A stretch of DNA of 64,000 bases, taken from Amycolatopsis mediterranei (lineage in GTDB: Bacteria; Actinomycetota; Actinomycetes; Mycobacteriales; Pseudonocardiaceae). A program made the translations under genes and the position numbers. The stretch is taken from positions 10,200,081-10,264,080 of the forward strand of contig NZ_CP100416.1 of the NCBI RefSeq assembly GCF_026017845.1. The letters run 5' to 3'. Positions 24,913 through 33,409 of this stretch are shown one piece after another. Numbering within the stretch: the stretch's first letter is position 1; the number at the start of each line of letters is the position of its first letter. Below the pieces are notes generated by a model that was not told the origin of the DNA, ran no database searches, and saw only the letters and a list, made by a program, of their open reading frames with translations.

Positions 24913-25534
24913 GCCGGCGACGGCGACGCGACGAGATGAAGACTCCGGCGGCCCCGAGGACCAGGAGCACCGCGACGCCGATCACGAAGCCCCACGGGAA
25001 GTCGATTTCGCCGGCCTTCGAGACGTCCGGGACAGCCGTCCCGGCCTGCCGGACCGGCGGCACGCGCGGCGGCGCCGGGAGGTCGTTCGCGGACTTCGGC
25101 CGCGCGAACGCCCACCCTTCGAACCCGTCGGGCGCCGGTTTGGCCGTCTGAGCGCCCTCGTGGCTCGACGTCCAGCTGCCGCCGGCCGAGGCGTGCCAGT
25201 AGCTCCAGTACGCCGTCGCCGACGGCATCCCCGCGCACGACTCGACGTCGGGGCCGGGCTTGCCGTTGATCCGGCAGGCCACGGCGAGGCCGTACTTCTG
25301 CGAGCCTGCCACGTCGATCCCGGCCTCCTGCAGGGCCGCGATGCCGTTCGCGGGCGTCCCGGCGGCGCAGCGGACCAGTGACCCGGGGCCCAGGTCGCCG
25401 AAATCGACGACCACCGTCACGCCGCCGCCCGCCGGGCAGGCCCCCTCGGTGCCCGTCGCCGAAGCGGGCGCGACACCGATCAGACCGGCGGCGAGCAGCA
25501 CGGCGGAAGCAACGGCGAGACGGAAGGCGACCAT
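24902..25534 (-). CDS. Secreted, membrane-anchored companion of the ECF transporter
   Basis: 210 residues. Signal peptide ending APASA, an extracellular domain with four Cys (ACPAGG, VRCAAG, ACRING, ESCAGM), then a C-terminal helix (FVIGVAVLLVLGAAGVFI) and a poly-Arg stop-transfer SSRRRRRR. The TVVVDF start and the ATAYWSYWHAS segment recall the DUF4430/intrinsic-factor C-terminal fold that binds cobalamin in animals. That is inference by eye. First gene of the ECF operon; likely a surface capture protein. Confidence 0.7.
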   Translation of the reverse strand: MVAFRLAVASAVLLAAGLIGVAPASATGTEGACPAGGGVTVVVDFGDLGPGSLVRCAAGTPANGIAALQEAGIDVAGSQKYGLAVACRINGKPGPDVESCAGMPSATAYWSYWHASAGGSWTSSHEGAQTAKPAPDGFEGWAFARPKSANDLPAPPRVPPVRQAGTAVPDVSKAGEIDFPWGFVIGVAVLLVLGAAGVFISSRRRRRREP

Positions 25535-25611
25535 GCAGGCACTTTAACCACGCCGGCCGCCGCCGCAGGTGCGGTTCCGAAGCGACGCGGGACACACCTA
25601 GACTGCGGGCC

Positions 25612-26520
25612 GTGGGACAGCTCATCGCGGACGGACAGCTGCGCGTCGGCCTGATCGGTGCCGGCCCGTGGGCGACGACGATCCACGCGCCCGGATTGGC
25701 GGATCACCCCGGCACGGCGCTGACCGCGGTCTGGGCCCGGCGGCCGGAGGCGGCGCAAACGCTTGCGGAGACGCACTGCGCGACCGCCGCCGGCAGCGTC
25801 GAAGAGCTGTTCGAGCAGGTGGACGCGGTCGCGTTCGCCGTTCCGCCGTCGATCCAGGCCGAGCTGGGCGTGCGCGCCGCCGAGGCCGGGAAGCACCTGA
25901 TCCTGGAGAAGCCGATCGCTGCCGATCTCGACGGCGCGCGCCGGCTGGCCGACGCGGTCGCGGGCGCCGACGTGGCCGCGCTCGTGATGCTGACCTTGCG
26001 TTACTCGGCGCAGACCCAGGAGTGGCTCGCCGGTCTCGCCCAGGCGGGCGGCTGGGCGGGCGGCGGTGCGCGCTGGCTGTCCGGCGCGCTGCTGGGCGGC
26101 CAGTACGCCGCCTCGGAATGGCGGCAGGACGATGGCGGCGCGCTGTCCGACATCGGCCCGCACGCCCTCGACATGCTGGACGCCGCGCTCGGCCCGATCA
26201 CCGAGGTGGTGGCGGCCCGGCGGAGCCCCGGCGACCTCTGGCACCTGATGCTGGCGCACGACGGCGGCGTGGTCAGCACGGCCACGCTCTCGCTGCGGCT
26301 GCCGGTGCAGCCGACGGTCGTCGAAGTCGCGGTCTGGGGAGAGCACGGTTACCGGACGCTCGGGCGCAAACCGGGCTCCGCGCAGGAGTCCTACACCGCA
26401 CTGCTGGACGACTTCGCGGCGATGATCGCGAGCGGCACGACGACGCACCCGTGCGACGTCCGGCGCGGTCTGCACCTCCAGCGGCTGCTCGAGCAGGCGC
26501 GCGAACTGGCCGCGAAGTAG
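25612..26520 (+). CDS. Gfo/Idh/MocA family NAD(P)-dependent oxidoreductase
   Basis: 302 residues from GTG 25612, 7 bases after a TAGACT box (leaderless). The N-terminal Rossmann fold starts VGLIGAGPWATTIHAPGL; the family motif EKPIA (LEKPIAAD) is present. The C-terminal domain has GGALSDIGPHALDML, with the His expected at the substrate site. These enzymes oxidise sugars, inositols or similar substrates; the substrate cannot be read here. Confidence 0.88.
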   Translation: MGQLIADGQLRVGLIGAGPWATTIHAPGLADHPGTALTAVWARRPEAAQTLAETHCATAAGSVEELFEQVDAVAFAVPPSIQAELGVRAAEAGKHLILEKPIAADLDGARRLADAVAGADVAALVMLTLRYSAQTQEWLAGLAQAGGWAGGGARWLSGALLGGQYAASEWRQDDGGALSDIGPHALDMLDAALGPITEVVAARRSPGDLWHLMLAHDGGVVSTATLSLRLPVQPTVVEVAVWGEHGYRTLGRKPGSAQESYTALLDDFAAMIASGTTTHPCDVRRGLHLQRLLEQARELAAK

Positions 26521-26786
26521 TACACAGGGCAGCCTCACGCCTTTCCGTTGCGCCGCAACGCCTTCACGCTTCCCCGCCGAATTCATCCACAGGTTGTCCA
26601 CAGGCTCCACTGTGGACAGTGTGCCCCCTGACCGAACCACGGCAGAACAATCGGCGCCACCGGAAAGATCACCGAATAGTGCGGTCGGCTCGAAATGCCG
26701 AGTCGATCTTGTGATGCGAAGGTGATCTTGCAAGGGGTCGATGTACTGCGCACCGAAGGTCTTGAGGGGTTCGAGAAGGGAGGCGC
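26521..26786. other. Intergenic region with three DnaA-box-like words
   Basis: TCATCCACA (26583), a perfect TTGTCCACA (26594) and CTGTCCACA on the other strand (26619-26611) lie within 37 bases. A 7-base inverted repeat CGTTGCG/CGCAACG precedes them. Further on, GATCTTG is repeated at about 26705 and 26721 before the VanZ gene. No coding sequence is seen. Confidence 0.55.
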
Positions 26787-27443
26787 ATGGGAGCTCTGCT
26801 GCGCGCCTTCTGGGGGATGCTTCCGATTTCGGCCATCGCGCTGCCGTACGCGCTGCTCGGCTGGCCACTGCTCGCGGCGAGGCGCCGCCGGAGAATGAGC
26901 GGCCGCCGCGCGAGCGCGACGGCCGCCGTCGACTGTACTGTCTTCCTCGTCGCTTTCCTGGTGTTTTGCCTGGTCACGATGCCCGTCGGCGGCTCGGCCG
27001 AGAGCACGCTGGACCTCGTGCCCGGCGCCGACGTCACCGCCGCGCTCAGCAGCGACGGATCACTCTGGCAGGTGGTCGGCAACGTCCTGCTGCTCGGCCC
27101 GCTCGGCGCGCTGCTCCCGCTGCGGATCCGCCGCCTGCGCACGCTGCTGCGGATCGCACTGGCCGCGCTGGCCGCGTCCGTGCTGATGGAAGGTACGCAA
27201 TATCTGATCCACACCGGCCGCGTGACGTCGGCCGACGACATCCTGCTCAACACGGCGGGCGCGACGCTCGGCGCGACACTGAGCCGCCGGGGCTGGCGCA
27301 CGCTGGACGCGGCACCGCCGGTGCCGGTGGCGATCCCGCAGCCGCGCCGCGCCATTTGCGAAGCTCCGACGCGCACGCTGCGGGTGCCCAGATCGGTCTG
27401 GGACACGCGCTATGCGGCCATCGCGCACCCGGAACGCCGGTAA
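26787..27443 (+). CDS. VanZ family membrane protein
   Basis: 218 residues from ATG 26787, with GGGAGG just upstream. VanZ core: VVGNVLLLGPLGALLPL, then MEGTQYLIHTGRVTSADDILLNTAGATLG, with four membrane segments. The C-terminal 50 residues are polar and Arg-rich. VanZ proteins are linked to low-level glycopeptide resistance and envelope homeostasis, with no known reaction. No van genes are near. Confidence 0.88.
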   Translation: MGALLRAFWGMLPISAIALPYALLGWPLLAARRRRRMSGRRASATAAVDCTVFLVAFLVFCLVTMPVGGSAESTLDLVPGADVTAALSSDGSLWQVVGNVLLLGPLGALLPLRIRRLRTLLRIALAALAASVLMEGTQYLIHTGRVTSADDILLNTAGATLGATLSRRGWRTLDAAPPVPVAIPQPRRAICEAPTRTLRVPRSVWDTRYAAIAHPERR

Positions 27444-27620
27444 ATCCGGTTGCCGGCCGTGCGACCATGGCCTCGAAGAGCCACTTCGACTTCAAGGAAT
27501 GACTGCCTATGCCTGGCGCCGTCTCCGGCGTCGGCCCCCGCTAGGCCCGACGCCCAGCGACCAGTCCGCGTGCCCGTTCCGAGGGCCGCGGTTCCTTGAC
27601 GTGCTTTTCGAAAGGCTCAC

Positions 27621-28373
27621 ATGTCCGCTATTCAGGCCTATGTCCGCACGACGGCGCCGCGCGGCCGCGAGACCGAGCAGGTCGGCCCGTTCCTCGCCAC
27701 CTACTCGCCGGGCACGCCCCACCCGATGCTCAACTATGCGATCCCGGACGACGGCGCGCAGCCGACGGCGGCCGAGATCGACGCGCTGACCGCGGCCTAC
27801 CGGCGGCGGGACCTGCTCCCGCGGCTGGAGTACTTCACCGACGTCGCACCCGACCTGGAGAAACTGCTGGTCGAGGCGGGGTACGAGCTCGAACGACGGG
27901 TACCGCTGATGACGTGCGCGCCGGCCGCGCGGGTCGACAAGCCGGTGCCGGCCGGGATCCGGCTGCGGGTGCCGGAGTCCGCCGAGGACTTCCGGCGCAT
28001 GCGGTCGGCGCAGAACACGGCGTTCGGCGAACCCGCGGAAATCGGCGACGAAGAGGTCGAACACCTGAAAGCCGGTCGGCAAGCCGGAGTGCGGCACCTC
28101 CTGGCGGAGGATCTCGCGACGAAGACGGTGGTCGGCGGCGGGCTCGCGCTCGAAATCGTCGAAGGCACCACCGAAATCGCCGGGATTGCCGTGGTCGACC
28201 CTTATCGCGGCCGCGGGATCGCCGCGGCGCTCACCGCGCACCTCACCCGCGAGGTGCACGAGGCGGGCGCCCACACGGCGTTCCTCACCCCCGGTGACCT
28301 CGGGATCGGAAACGTCTACGCCCGCGTCGGCTGCCGGCCGGCGGGCGAGTGCGTGCACCTCTCGCTGAGTTAG
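27621..28373 (+). CDS. GNAT family N-acetyltransferase
   Basis: 250 residues from ATG 27621 (AAAGG upstream). The acetyl-CoA motif A is VVDPYRGRGIAAALTAHLT near residue 193, followed by NVYARVGCRPAGE. The N-terminal 100 residues form a second, degenerate GNAT-like half. The acceptor is unknown. The stop overlaps that of the convergent arfB by three bases. Confidence 0.85.
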   Translation: MSAIQAYVRTTAPRGRETEQVGPFLATYSPGTPHPMLNYAIPDDGAQPTAAEIDALTAAYRRRDLLPRLEYFTDVAPDLEKLLVEAGYELERRVPLMTCAPAARVDKPVPAGIRLRVPESAEDFRRMRSAQNTAFGEPAEIGDEEVEHLKAGRQAGVRHLLAEDLATKTVVGGGLALEIVEGTTEIAGIAVVDPYRGRGIAAALTAHLTREVHEAGAHTAFLTPGDLGIGNVYARVGCRPAGECVHLSLS

Positions 28374-28801
28374 TCCTCGAAGCGGCCGGAGCGGCCTCGT
28401 TTCACGTCGCTCCGGCGCTTCTTCGACGCCAGGCGGCGCTCCTTAGAACCGCGGGACGGCTTCGTGGGGCGCCGCTTGGCGGGCGGCGGCGCCGACGCGT
28501 CGAGCAGGAGGTTCGCCAGCCGGCCGCGCGCTGCCTCGCGGTTCTGCAGCTGCGACCGGTGTTCGCTGGCGGCGATCGTCAGGACGCCGTCGACCAGCCG
28601 CGAGCCGAGCCCGGTCAGCACCCGGTCACGCAGGTGCTCGGGGATGGACGGCGACGCAGCGACGTCGAAGGACAGCTCCACCCGCGAGTCGGTGGTGTTC
28701 ACGCCCTGCCCACCCGGGCCGGACGAGCGCGAAAAGCGCTCGCTCAACTCGGCTCCCGGGATCGTGAACCGGGAGCCGACCACCACGTCTTCGGCTGCCA
28801 C
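28370..28801 (-). CDS. arfB: ArfB-type alternative ribosome-rescue factor
   Basis: 143 residues. The release-factor domain has SRSSGPGGQGVNTTDSRVEL with the GGQ that hydrolyses peptidyl-tRNA. The C-terminal tail is strongly basic (KRRPTKPSRGSKERRLASKKRRSD), as needed to enter the empty mRNA channel. No codon-recognition domain is present, which separates it from RF1/RF2. It frees ribosomes stalled without a stop codon. Confidence 0.93.
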   Translation of the reverse strand: MAAEDVVVGSRFTIPGAELSERFSRSSGPGGQGVNTTDSRVELSFDVAASPSIPEHLRDRVLTGLGSRLVDGVLTIAASEHRSQLQNREAARGRLANLLLDASAPPPAKRRPTKPSRGSKERRLASKKRRSDVKRGRSGRFED

Positions 28802-28834
28802 ACCTCAAGTGTGACAGCCGCGAGCAAGGACGTT

Positions 28835-29905
28835 TCAGAAGCGGGGGTGATCACCCGAGAGCACCGCGCGCGGGCCGTCGACGTCTTCGGCGGGCTGGAC
28901 GTCGCCCAGCACCCACGCCGGGACGTGCCGCGCGGTCAGCATGGCCAGCGCCCGGTCGACGTCTTCGGCGCCGACGATCGCGACCATGCCGACCCCCATG
29001 TTGAACGTCTTCTCCAGCTCGCTGCGCTCGACCTTGCCGCGCTGGCCGATCACCGCGAACACCGGCGCCGGCGTCCAGGTGCCGCGGTCGAGCCGGGCGA
29101 CCAGGCCGCGCGGCATGACCCGGGCGAGGTTGGCTTCCAGGCCGCCGCCGGTGATGTGCGCGAACGTCCGGACCTCGGTCTCCGCGGCGAGCGCGAGGCA
29201 GTCCTTCGCGTAGATCCGCGTCGGCTCCAGCATCTCCTCGCCGAGGGTGCGGCTGAACTCCTCGACGTACCCGCCGAGCGGCATCCGGGCGATGTCCAGC
29301 AGCACGTGCCGGGCCAGCGAGTAGCCGTTCGAGTGCAGGCCCGACGAACCGAGAGCCAGCACGACGTCACCCGGACGGACCTTCTCCGGCGAGAGCAGCT
29401 GCGACGCCTCGACGACGCCGACGCCGGTGGCCGACATGTCGTAGTCGTGCTCACCCATCAGGCCCGGGTGCTCCGCGGTCTCGCCGCCGAGCAGCGCGCA
29501 GCCGGCCAGGACGCAGCCCTCGGCGATGCCACCGACCAGCGCGGCGATCTTCTCCGGGTGCACCTTGCCGACGGCGATGTAGTCCTGCAGGAACAGCGGC
29601 TCGGCACCGGTCACGACCAGGTCGTCGACCACCATCGCGACCAGGTCGATGCCGACGGTGTCGTGCTTGTCGAGCGCCTGCGCGACCGCGATCTTCGTGC
29701 CGACGCCGTCGGTGGACGACGCGAGCACCGGCTCCTTCCACTTGTCGAGCTTCAGGGAGAAGAGCCCGGCGAAACCGCCGACGCCACCCATGACCTCGGG
29801 CCGCGTCGCCCGCTCGGCGTGCGGCTTGAGCAGCTCGACGGCTTTGTCGCCGGCGTCGATGCTGACGCCGGCGGCGGCGTACGTGGCGCTCGTGGACTCG
29901 CTCAC
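28835..29905 (-). CDS. purM: Phosphoribosylformylglycinamidine cyclo-ligase PurM
   Basis: 356 residues from GTG 29905 (GGGAG upstream). Typical blocks: STDGVGTKIAVAQ, a DLVAMVVDDLVVTGAEPLFLQDY loop, GGETAEHPGLM and SSGLHSNGYSLAR, and HITGGGLEANLARVMP. It closes the imidazole ring to give AIR, step 5 of purine synthesis (EC 6.3.3.1). It follows purF by 30 bases in the same transcript, as in M. tuberculosis Rv0808-Rv0809. Confidence 0.97.
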   Translation of the reverse strand: MSESTSATYAAAGVSIDAGDKAVELLKPHAERATRPEVMGGVGGFAGLFSLKLDKWKEPVLASSTDGVGTKIAVAQALDKHDTVGIDLVAMVVDDLVVTGAEPLFLQDYIAVGKVHPEKIAALVGGIAEGCVLAGCALLGGETAEHPGLMGEHDYDMSATGVGVVEASQLLSPEKVRPGDVVLALGSSGLHSNGYSLARHVLLDIARMPLGGYVEEFSRTLGEEMLEPTRIYAKDCLALAAETEVRTFAHITGGGLEANLARVMPRGLVARLDRGTWTPAPVFAVIGQRGKVERSELEKTFNMGVGMVAIVGAEDVDRALAMLTARHVPAWVLGDVQPAEDVDGPRAVLSGDHPRF

Positions 29906-29935
29906 GGTGGAAGGACTCCCTACTGGAAGGAACTG

Positions 29936-31462
29936 CTAGGGACGCCGGACGGCGTCTTCGGCACCGTACCCGGCGGGGCTGACGGGAGTCGCCGCGCCAT
30001 TGACCGCGTCGAGGCTTTCGAGCAGGTGTTTCCCGATCAACGCGTCCTCCGGCAGCGGGATCGGGTACTCGCCCGAGAAGCACGCCGTGCACAGCCGCGA
30101 CTTCGGCTGTTCCGTGGCCGCGACCAGGCCGTCCAGCGAAATGTAGCCCAGCGAGTCGGCCCCGATCGAGCGGCGGATGCCGTCGAGGTCGACGCCGTTC
30201 GCGACCAGCTCGGCCCGCGAGGCGAAGTCGATGCCGTAGAAGCACGGCCAGCGCACCGGCGGCGACGCGATCCGGACGTGCACCTCGAGCGCGCCGGCCT
30301 CCCGCAGCATCCGGACCAGCGCGCGCTGGGTGTTGCCGCGGACGATCGAGTCGTCCACCACGACCAGGCGCTTGCCGCGGATGACGTCGCGCAGCGGGTT
30401 CAGCTTGAGCCGGATGCCCAGCTGGCGGATGGTCTGCGACGGCTGGATGAACGTGCGCCCGACGTAGGCGTTCTTCACCAGGCCGGTGCCGTAGGGGATG
30501 CCGGAGCCCTGCGCGTAGCCGATCGCGGCCGGGGTGCCCGACTCCGGCACCGGCATCACGAGGTCGGCCTCGACCGGCTGCTCGGAGGCGAGGCGGCGGC
30601 CGATCTCGACGCGGGTGGCGTGCACGCCGCGGCCGGCGATCGTCGTGTCGGGGCGGGCGAGGTAGACGTACTCGAAGACGCAGCCCTTGGGGTCCGGGTT
30701 CGCGAACCGGGACGAGCGCAGGCCCGCGGCGTCGATGGCGATCAGTTCACCGGGCTCGACCTCGCGGACGAAGGACGCGCCGACGATGTCGAGGCCCGCC
30801 GTCTCGCTCGAGACGACCCAGCCGCGCTCGAGCCTGCCGAGCACCAGCGGGTGCACGCCGTGCGGGTCACGCGCCGCGTAAAGCGTGTTCTCGTCGGCGA
30901 ACACCAGGCAGAAGGCGCCCTTCAGGGTGGGCAGCAGCTCCATGGCCGCGGCCTCGATGCCCTTGTCGGCGGCGTTCGCGGCGAGCAGGCCGCAGATCAA
31001 GTCGGAGTCGCTGGACGAGCCGGTCAGGCCCGCGTGCGGCTTGAGCCCCGCTTCGATGGTGCGTTCGCGCAGCTCGGCCGTGTTGACGAGGTTGCCGTTG
31101 TGCGCGAAGGAGAGGCCGCTGCCGGTCGCGGTGGTGCGGAAGATCGGCTGGGCGTTCTCCCAGATGGTCGCGCCGGTGGTCGAGTACCGGCAGTGCCCGA
31201 CGGCGATGTGCCCCTGCAGCGACTGCAGGATCTGCTCGTCGAACACCTGGCTGACCAGGCCGAGGTCCTTGAAGACCACGATCTGCGAGCCGTCGGAGAC
31301 GGAGATGCCGGCGGCCTCCTGGCCCCGGTGCTGCAGGGCGTAGAGGCCGTAGTAGGTCAGCTTCGCGACTTCTTCCCCGGGAGCCCAGACGCCGAAGACG
31401 CCACACTCCTCACGAGGTTCCGGGTCGGGCTGGTCGGACACGACTTGCGGGTCGGAAACCAC
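29936..31462 (-). CDS. purF: Amidophosphoribosyltransferase PurF
   Basis: 508 residues from GTG 31462, GGAG 7 bases upstream. The nucleophile Cys follows a ~19-residue propeptide in EPREECGVFG, so N-terminal processing is expected. The glutaminase domain has GHCRYSTTG and HNGNLVN; the PRTase domain has VVVDDSIVRGNT. A C-terminal Cys cluster (SRLCTACFSGEYP) resembles the Fe-S ligands of Bacillus-type PurF. It makes phosphoribosylamine, the committed step. A TACACT box lies at 31505-31500. Confidence 0.97.
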   Translation of the reverse strand: MVSDPQVVSDQPDPEPREECGVFGVWAPGEEVAKLTYYGLYALQHRGQEAAGISVSDGSQIVVFKDLGLVSQVFDEQILQSLQGHIAVGHCRYSTTGATIWENAQPIFRTTATGSGLSFAHNGNLVNTAELRERTIEAGLKPHAGLTGSSSDSDLICGLLAANAADKGIEAAAMELLPTLKGAFCLVFADENTLYAARDPHGVHPLVLGRLERGWVVSSETAGLDIVGASFVREVEPGELIAIDAAGLRSSRFANPDPKGCVFEYVYLARPDTTIAGRGVHATRVEIGRRLASEQPVEADLVMPVPESGTPAAIGYAQGSGIPYGTGLVKNAYVGRTFIQPSQTIRQLGIRLKLNPLRDVIRGKRLVVVDDSIVRGNTQRALVRMLREAGALEVHVRIASPPVRWPCFYGIDFASRAELVANGVDLDGIRRSIGADSLGYISLDGLVAATEQPKSRLCTACFSGEYPIPLPEDALIGKHLLESLDAVNGAATPVSPAGYGAEDAVRRP

Positions 31463-31525
31463 CGAGGAGCTCCTGGGAAGACGTGGTCAGGCCGTTTTCA
31501 GTGTAGACGGTCCGGACATGCGTCA

Positions 31526-31565
31526 GGCCCCGCCCGGCGTGGTTCTGACCACTTCGGACGGGGCC
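31526..31565 (-). terminator. Nested hairpin between the DUF397 operon and purF
   Basis: Three stacked stems with tiny internal loops: GGCCCCG/CGGGGCC (31526-31532 with 31559-31565), CCG/CGG, and GTGGT/ACCAC around a TCTG loop. It starts 15 bases after the stop of the gene at 31581-31886 and lies upstream of the purF promoter. No T run is present. Confidence 0.7.
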
Positions 31566-31580
31566 CGCAAGCCTGTACCG

Positions 31581-31886
31581 TCAACACGCATCCGGCAGCG
31601 AAAGGATCTCCGACAGCACCTGCGCGCCCTCTCCGCGGCGGCGCCACAGCCACCGCTCCGGCTCGAAGATGTTCTCTTCGGAGCCGGGCATCCTGGTCGC
31701 CACGACGTCGTCCTCGGCGTTGAGCCGGACCACGTCCACCACGTCGTCGTGCACCCGCACGCCGACGACGGCGAGGACTTCACCGCGTTCGTCGGCGGGG
31801 TGGACGAACTGGTAGCCGCGGGCCACCAGCTCCTGCAGTCCGGTTTCGATGTCGAAGACGGGGGCGACGGCCTCAGCCGAGGACAT
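31581..31886 (-). CDS. Small hypothetical protein downstream of DUF397
   Basis: 101 residues from ATG 31886, overlapping the DUF397 gene by 14 bases in a different frame. It looks like one alpha/beta domain: LQELVARGYQFVHPADERGEVLAVVGVRVHDDVVDVVRLN, ending with a Trp/Arg-rich segment (WLWRRRGEGAQVLSEIL). I do not recognise a family. The overlap suggests it works with DUF397 and the XRE regulator. Confidence 0.65.
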   Translation of the reverse strand: MSSAEAVAPVFDIETGLQELVARGYQFVHPADERGEVLAVVGVRVHDDVVDVVRLNAEDDVVATRMPGSEENIFEPERWLWRRRGEGAQVLSEILSLPDAC

Positions 31887-32112
31887 CGTCGAATTCACCG
31901 TCCTTCGCGCCCGCCAGGAACGCCGCCATTTCGGCGCGCGTGTACACGAGCGCCGGGCCGGTGGGGAACCGCGAGTTGCGCATCGCGATCTCCCCGTTGG
32001 ACAGCGGCGCGACCTCGACGCAGTTGCCGTATGCACCGCTGTAGCTCGCCTTGCGCCACTCGGCCCCGGACAGCCGATCGGCCGGGATGCCGTTCTCGAA
32101 TCGCTCAGCCAT
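31873..32112 (-). CDS. DUF397 protein
   Basis: 79 residues. DUF397 signature: AEWRKASYSGAYGNCVEVAPLSNGEIAMRNSRFP, then a C-terminal AEMAAFLAGAKDGEFDD. Such small proteins are usually encoded beside an XRE-type DNA-binding protein with DUF5753 and are thought to modulate it (for example the WhiJ-type loci of Streptomyces). That pairing is present here: the XRE gene lies 254 bases upstream on the same strand. Confidence 0.9.
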   Translation of the reverse strand: MAERFENGIPADRLSGAEWRKASYSGAYGNCVEVAPLSNGEIAMRNSRFPTGPALVYTRAEMAAFLAGAKDGEFDDVLG

Positions 32113-32145
32113 GTTCCCACCTCTCGATGCGGAAAGCTCCAGGGC

Positions 32146-32230
32146 GATGCATATGCATGTGCATCTGCCCGCGTATTCGAGGTTAGCACGTGTGACTGCA
32201 AAGTTAAATGCACGTGCAGAATTTCTTGCA
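32146..32230. promoter_or_regulatory. Operator-like palindrome and direct repeats upstream of DUF397
   Basis: A 20-base near-perfect palindrome at 32146-32165 (18 of 20 symmetric; GATGCA and TGCATC at its ends) lies 34 bases upstream of the DUF397 start. TGCAAAGTT occurs at 32197 and 32227, 30 bases apart. The surrounding 200 bases are clearly richer in A/T than the rest of the window. Probably the binding sites of the adjacent XRE regulator. Confidence 0.6.
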
Positions 32231-32366
32231 AAGTTCGCCGACGGTAAGAATCGGCGGCCTGCCGTTAACCTATCGGGTGGCAGACAGGTTCCCGAACGGC
32301 GTAATCGCTACTGTTGGTTACCGATCGCCGGGGCCAAAACCGTCGGCGAAGCGAGGACAGCGGTGG

Positions 32367-33245
32367 CTAGATCTCCTGGCGGCGCTTGCCGAGCATCGAC
32401 CGGCTCCGCTCGGGCGTCTCCGCGTCGACCGCCAGCATGTCCAGCGCACGGCTGTATTTCTCGATCTCTTCGCGCTTCTCGATGTAGTGCGCGCCGGTCA
32501 TGTATTCGACGTAGGCGATGTTCGGCAGTTCCGGCTCGCCGAACCGCAGCAGCGAAAACGCGTGCTCCGCGGAGAGGCCGCTGCGCGTGTACGGCAGGAC
32601 CTGGATCGACACGTGCGGCAGCGCGCTCATCTCCAGCAGGTATTCGATCTGCTGCTTGAGGACCTTCATCCCGCCGATCGGGCGGTAGAGCACCGATTCG
32701 TCGAGCACCATCCAGACCCGCGGCGCGTCCGGCCTGCTGAACATCTTCTGCCTGCGCATCCGGAGCGCGACCAGCTGGTCGACCCGCTCGTCGGCCATTT
32801 CCGACCGGCCGTGGCTGAAGATCGCCCGCGCGTACGGCTCGATCTGGAGCAGGCCCGACACGTAGAGCGGCTCCCAGATCTGGATTCGCGCCGCGGCTTC
32901 TTCGAGGCCGACGAGGTCGGTGAACCAGTTCGGCATGGTGTCGCCGAAGCGCCGCCACCAGCCGGGCTCGTTCGACTGCTTGACCATGTCGAGGAACGCC
33001 CGGCGCTCGTTCGGGTCGTCGACGCCGTACATCGTCAGCAGGTCGGTGACGTCGCGTTCCTTGAAGCCGACCCGGCCCAGCTCCAGCCGGCTGATCTTCG
33101 ACTCCGACCCGCGGATGTTGTAACCGGCCTGCTGACGGGTGATGCCGGCCTCTTCACGGAGCCGGCGCAGCTGCGAGCCCAGGATCATGCGGCGGGCCGT
33201 GGGGCCGATGTTCTGTTCAGCTGCGGACGCGTTCACCGCGTTCAT
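32367..33245 (-). CDS. XRE-family helix-turn-helix regulator with DUF5753
   Basis: 292 residues from ATG 33245 (GGAAGG upstream). The N-terminal HTH covers LGSQLRRLREEAGITRQQAG and GSESKISRLELGRVGFKERD. The rest is a DUF5753 sensor domain (WWRRFGDTMPNWFTDLVGLEEAAARIQIWEPLYVSGLLQ; later VLPYTRSGLSAEHAFSLLRF). In streptomycetes such proteins regulate development or antibiotic production together with a DUF397 partner. The divergent methyltransferase is a likely target. Confidence 0.9.
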   Translation of the reverse strand: MNAVNASAAEQNIGPTARRMILGSQLRRLREEAGITRQQAGYNIRGSESKISRLELGRVGFKERDVTDLLTMYGVDDPNERRAFLDMVKQSNEPGWWRRFGDTMPNWFTDLVGLEEAAARIQIWEPLYVSGLLQIEPYARAIFSHGRSEMADERVDQLVALRMRRQKMFSRPDAPRVWMVLDESVLYRPIGGMKVLKQQIEYLLEMSALPHVSIQVLPYTRSGLSAEHAFSLLRFGEPELPNIAYVEYMTGAHYIEKREEIEKYSRALDMLAVDAETPERSRSMLGKRRQEI

Positions 33246-33359
33246 TCCCGGCCCTTCCGCGCTCACGTCACCAGGGGGTCCTAGCCCGACTACCGAAAGT
33301 ACACGTTGGGCCGTCCTGCGCAAAGAGGTGACCCGGTTTACCGCATGCGTGCGGAGTCC

Positions 33360-33375
33360 TACTCTACGTAGAGTA
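33360..33375. promoter_or_regulatory. Perfect 16-base palindrome between XRE regulator and methyltransferase
   Basis: TACTCTACGTAGAGTA is fully self-complementary. It lies 34 bases before the methyltransferase ATG and 115 bases from the XRE start, so it can act on the methyltransferase promoter. It is the strongest operator candidate for the XRE protein. Confidence 0.65.
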
Positions 33376-33409
33376 CGAGACTTTCGACACAGAACTTGCG
33401 AGGTTCAAG

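Noticed and set aside
25535..25611. Cobalamin riboswitch upstream of the ECF operon
   Set aside because: The gap is only 77 bases, too short for the riboswitch, and no B12-box is visible.
26583..26619. DnaA-box cluster as an origin of replication
   Set aside because: Only three boxes, no dnaA/dnaN or gyrB nearby and no long A/T-rich unwinding region.
27468..27503. An 11-codon frame MASKSHFDFKE with an overlapping ATGA start after it, before the acetyltransferase
   Set aside because: It could be a leader peptide, but there is no promoter, ribosome site or known motif.
28349..31723. A 1124-codon open frame antisense to purM and purF
   Set aside because: Its open length follows from the codon bias of purM and purF on the other strand; no promoter or family feature.
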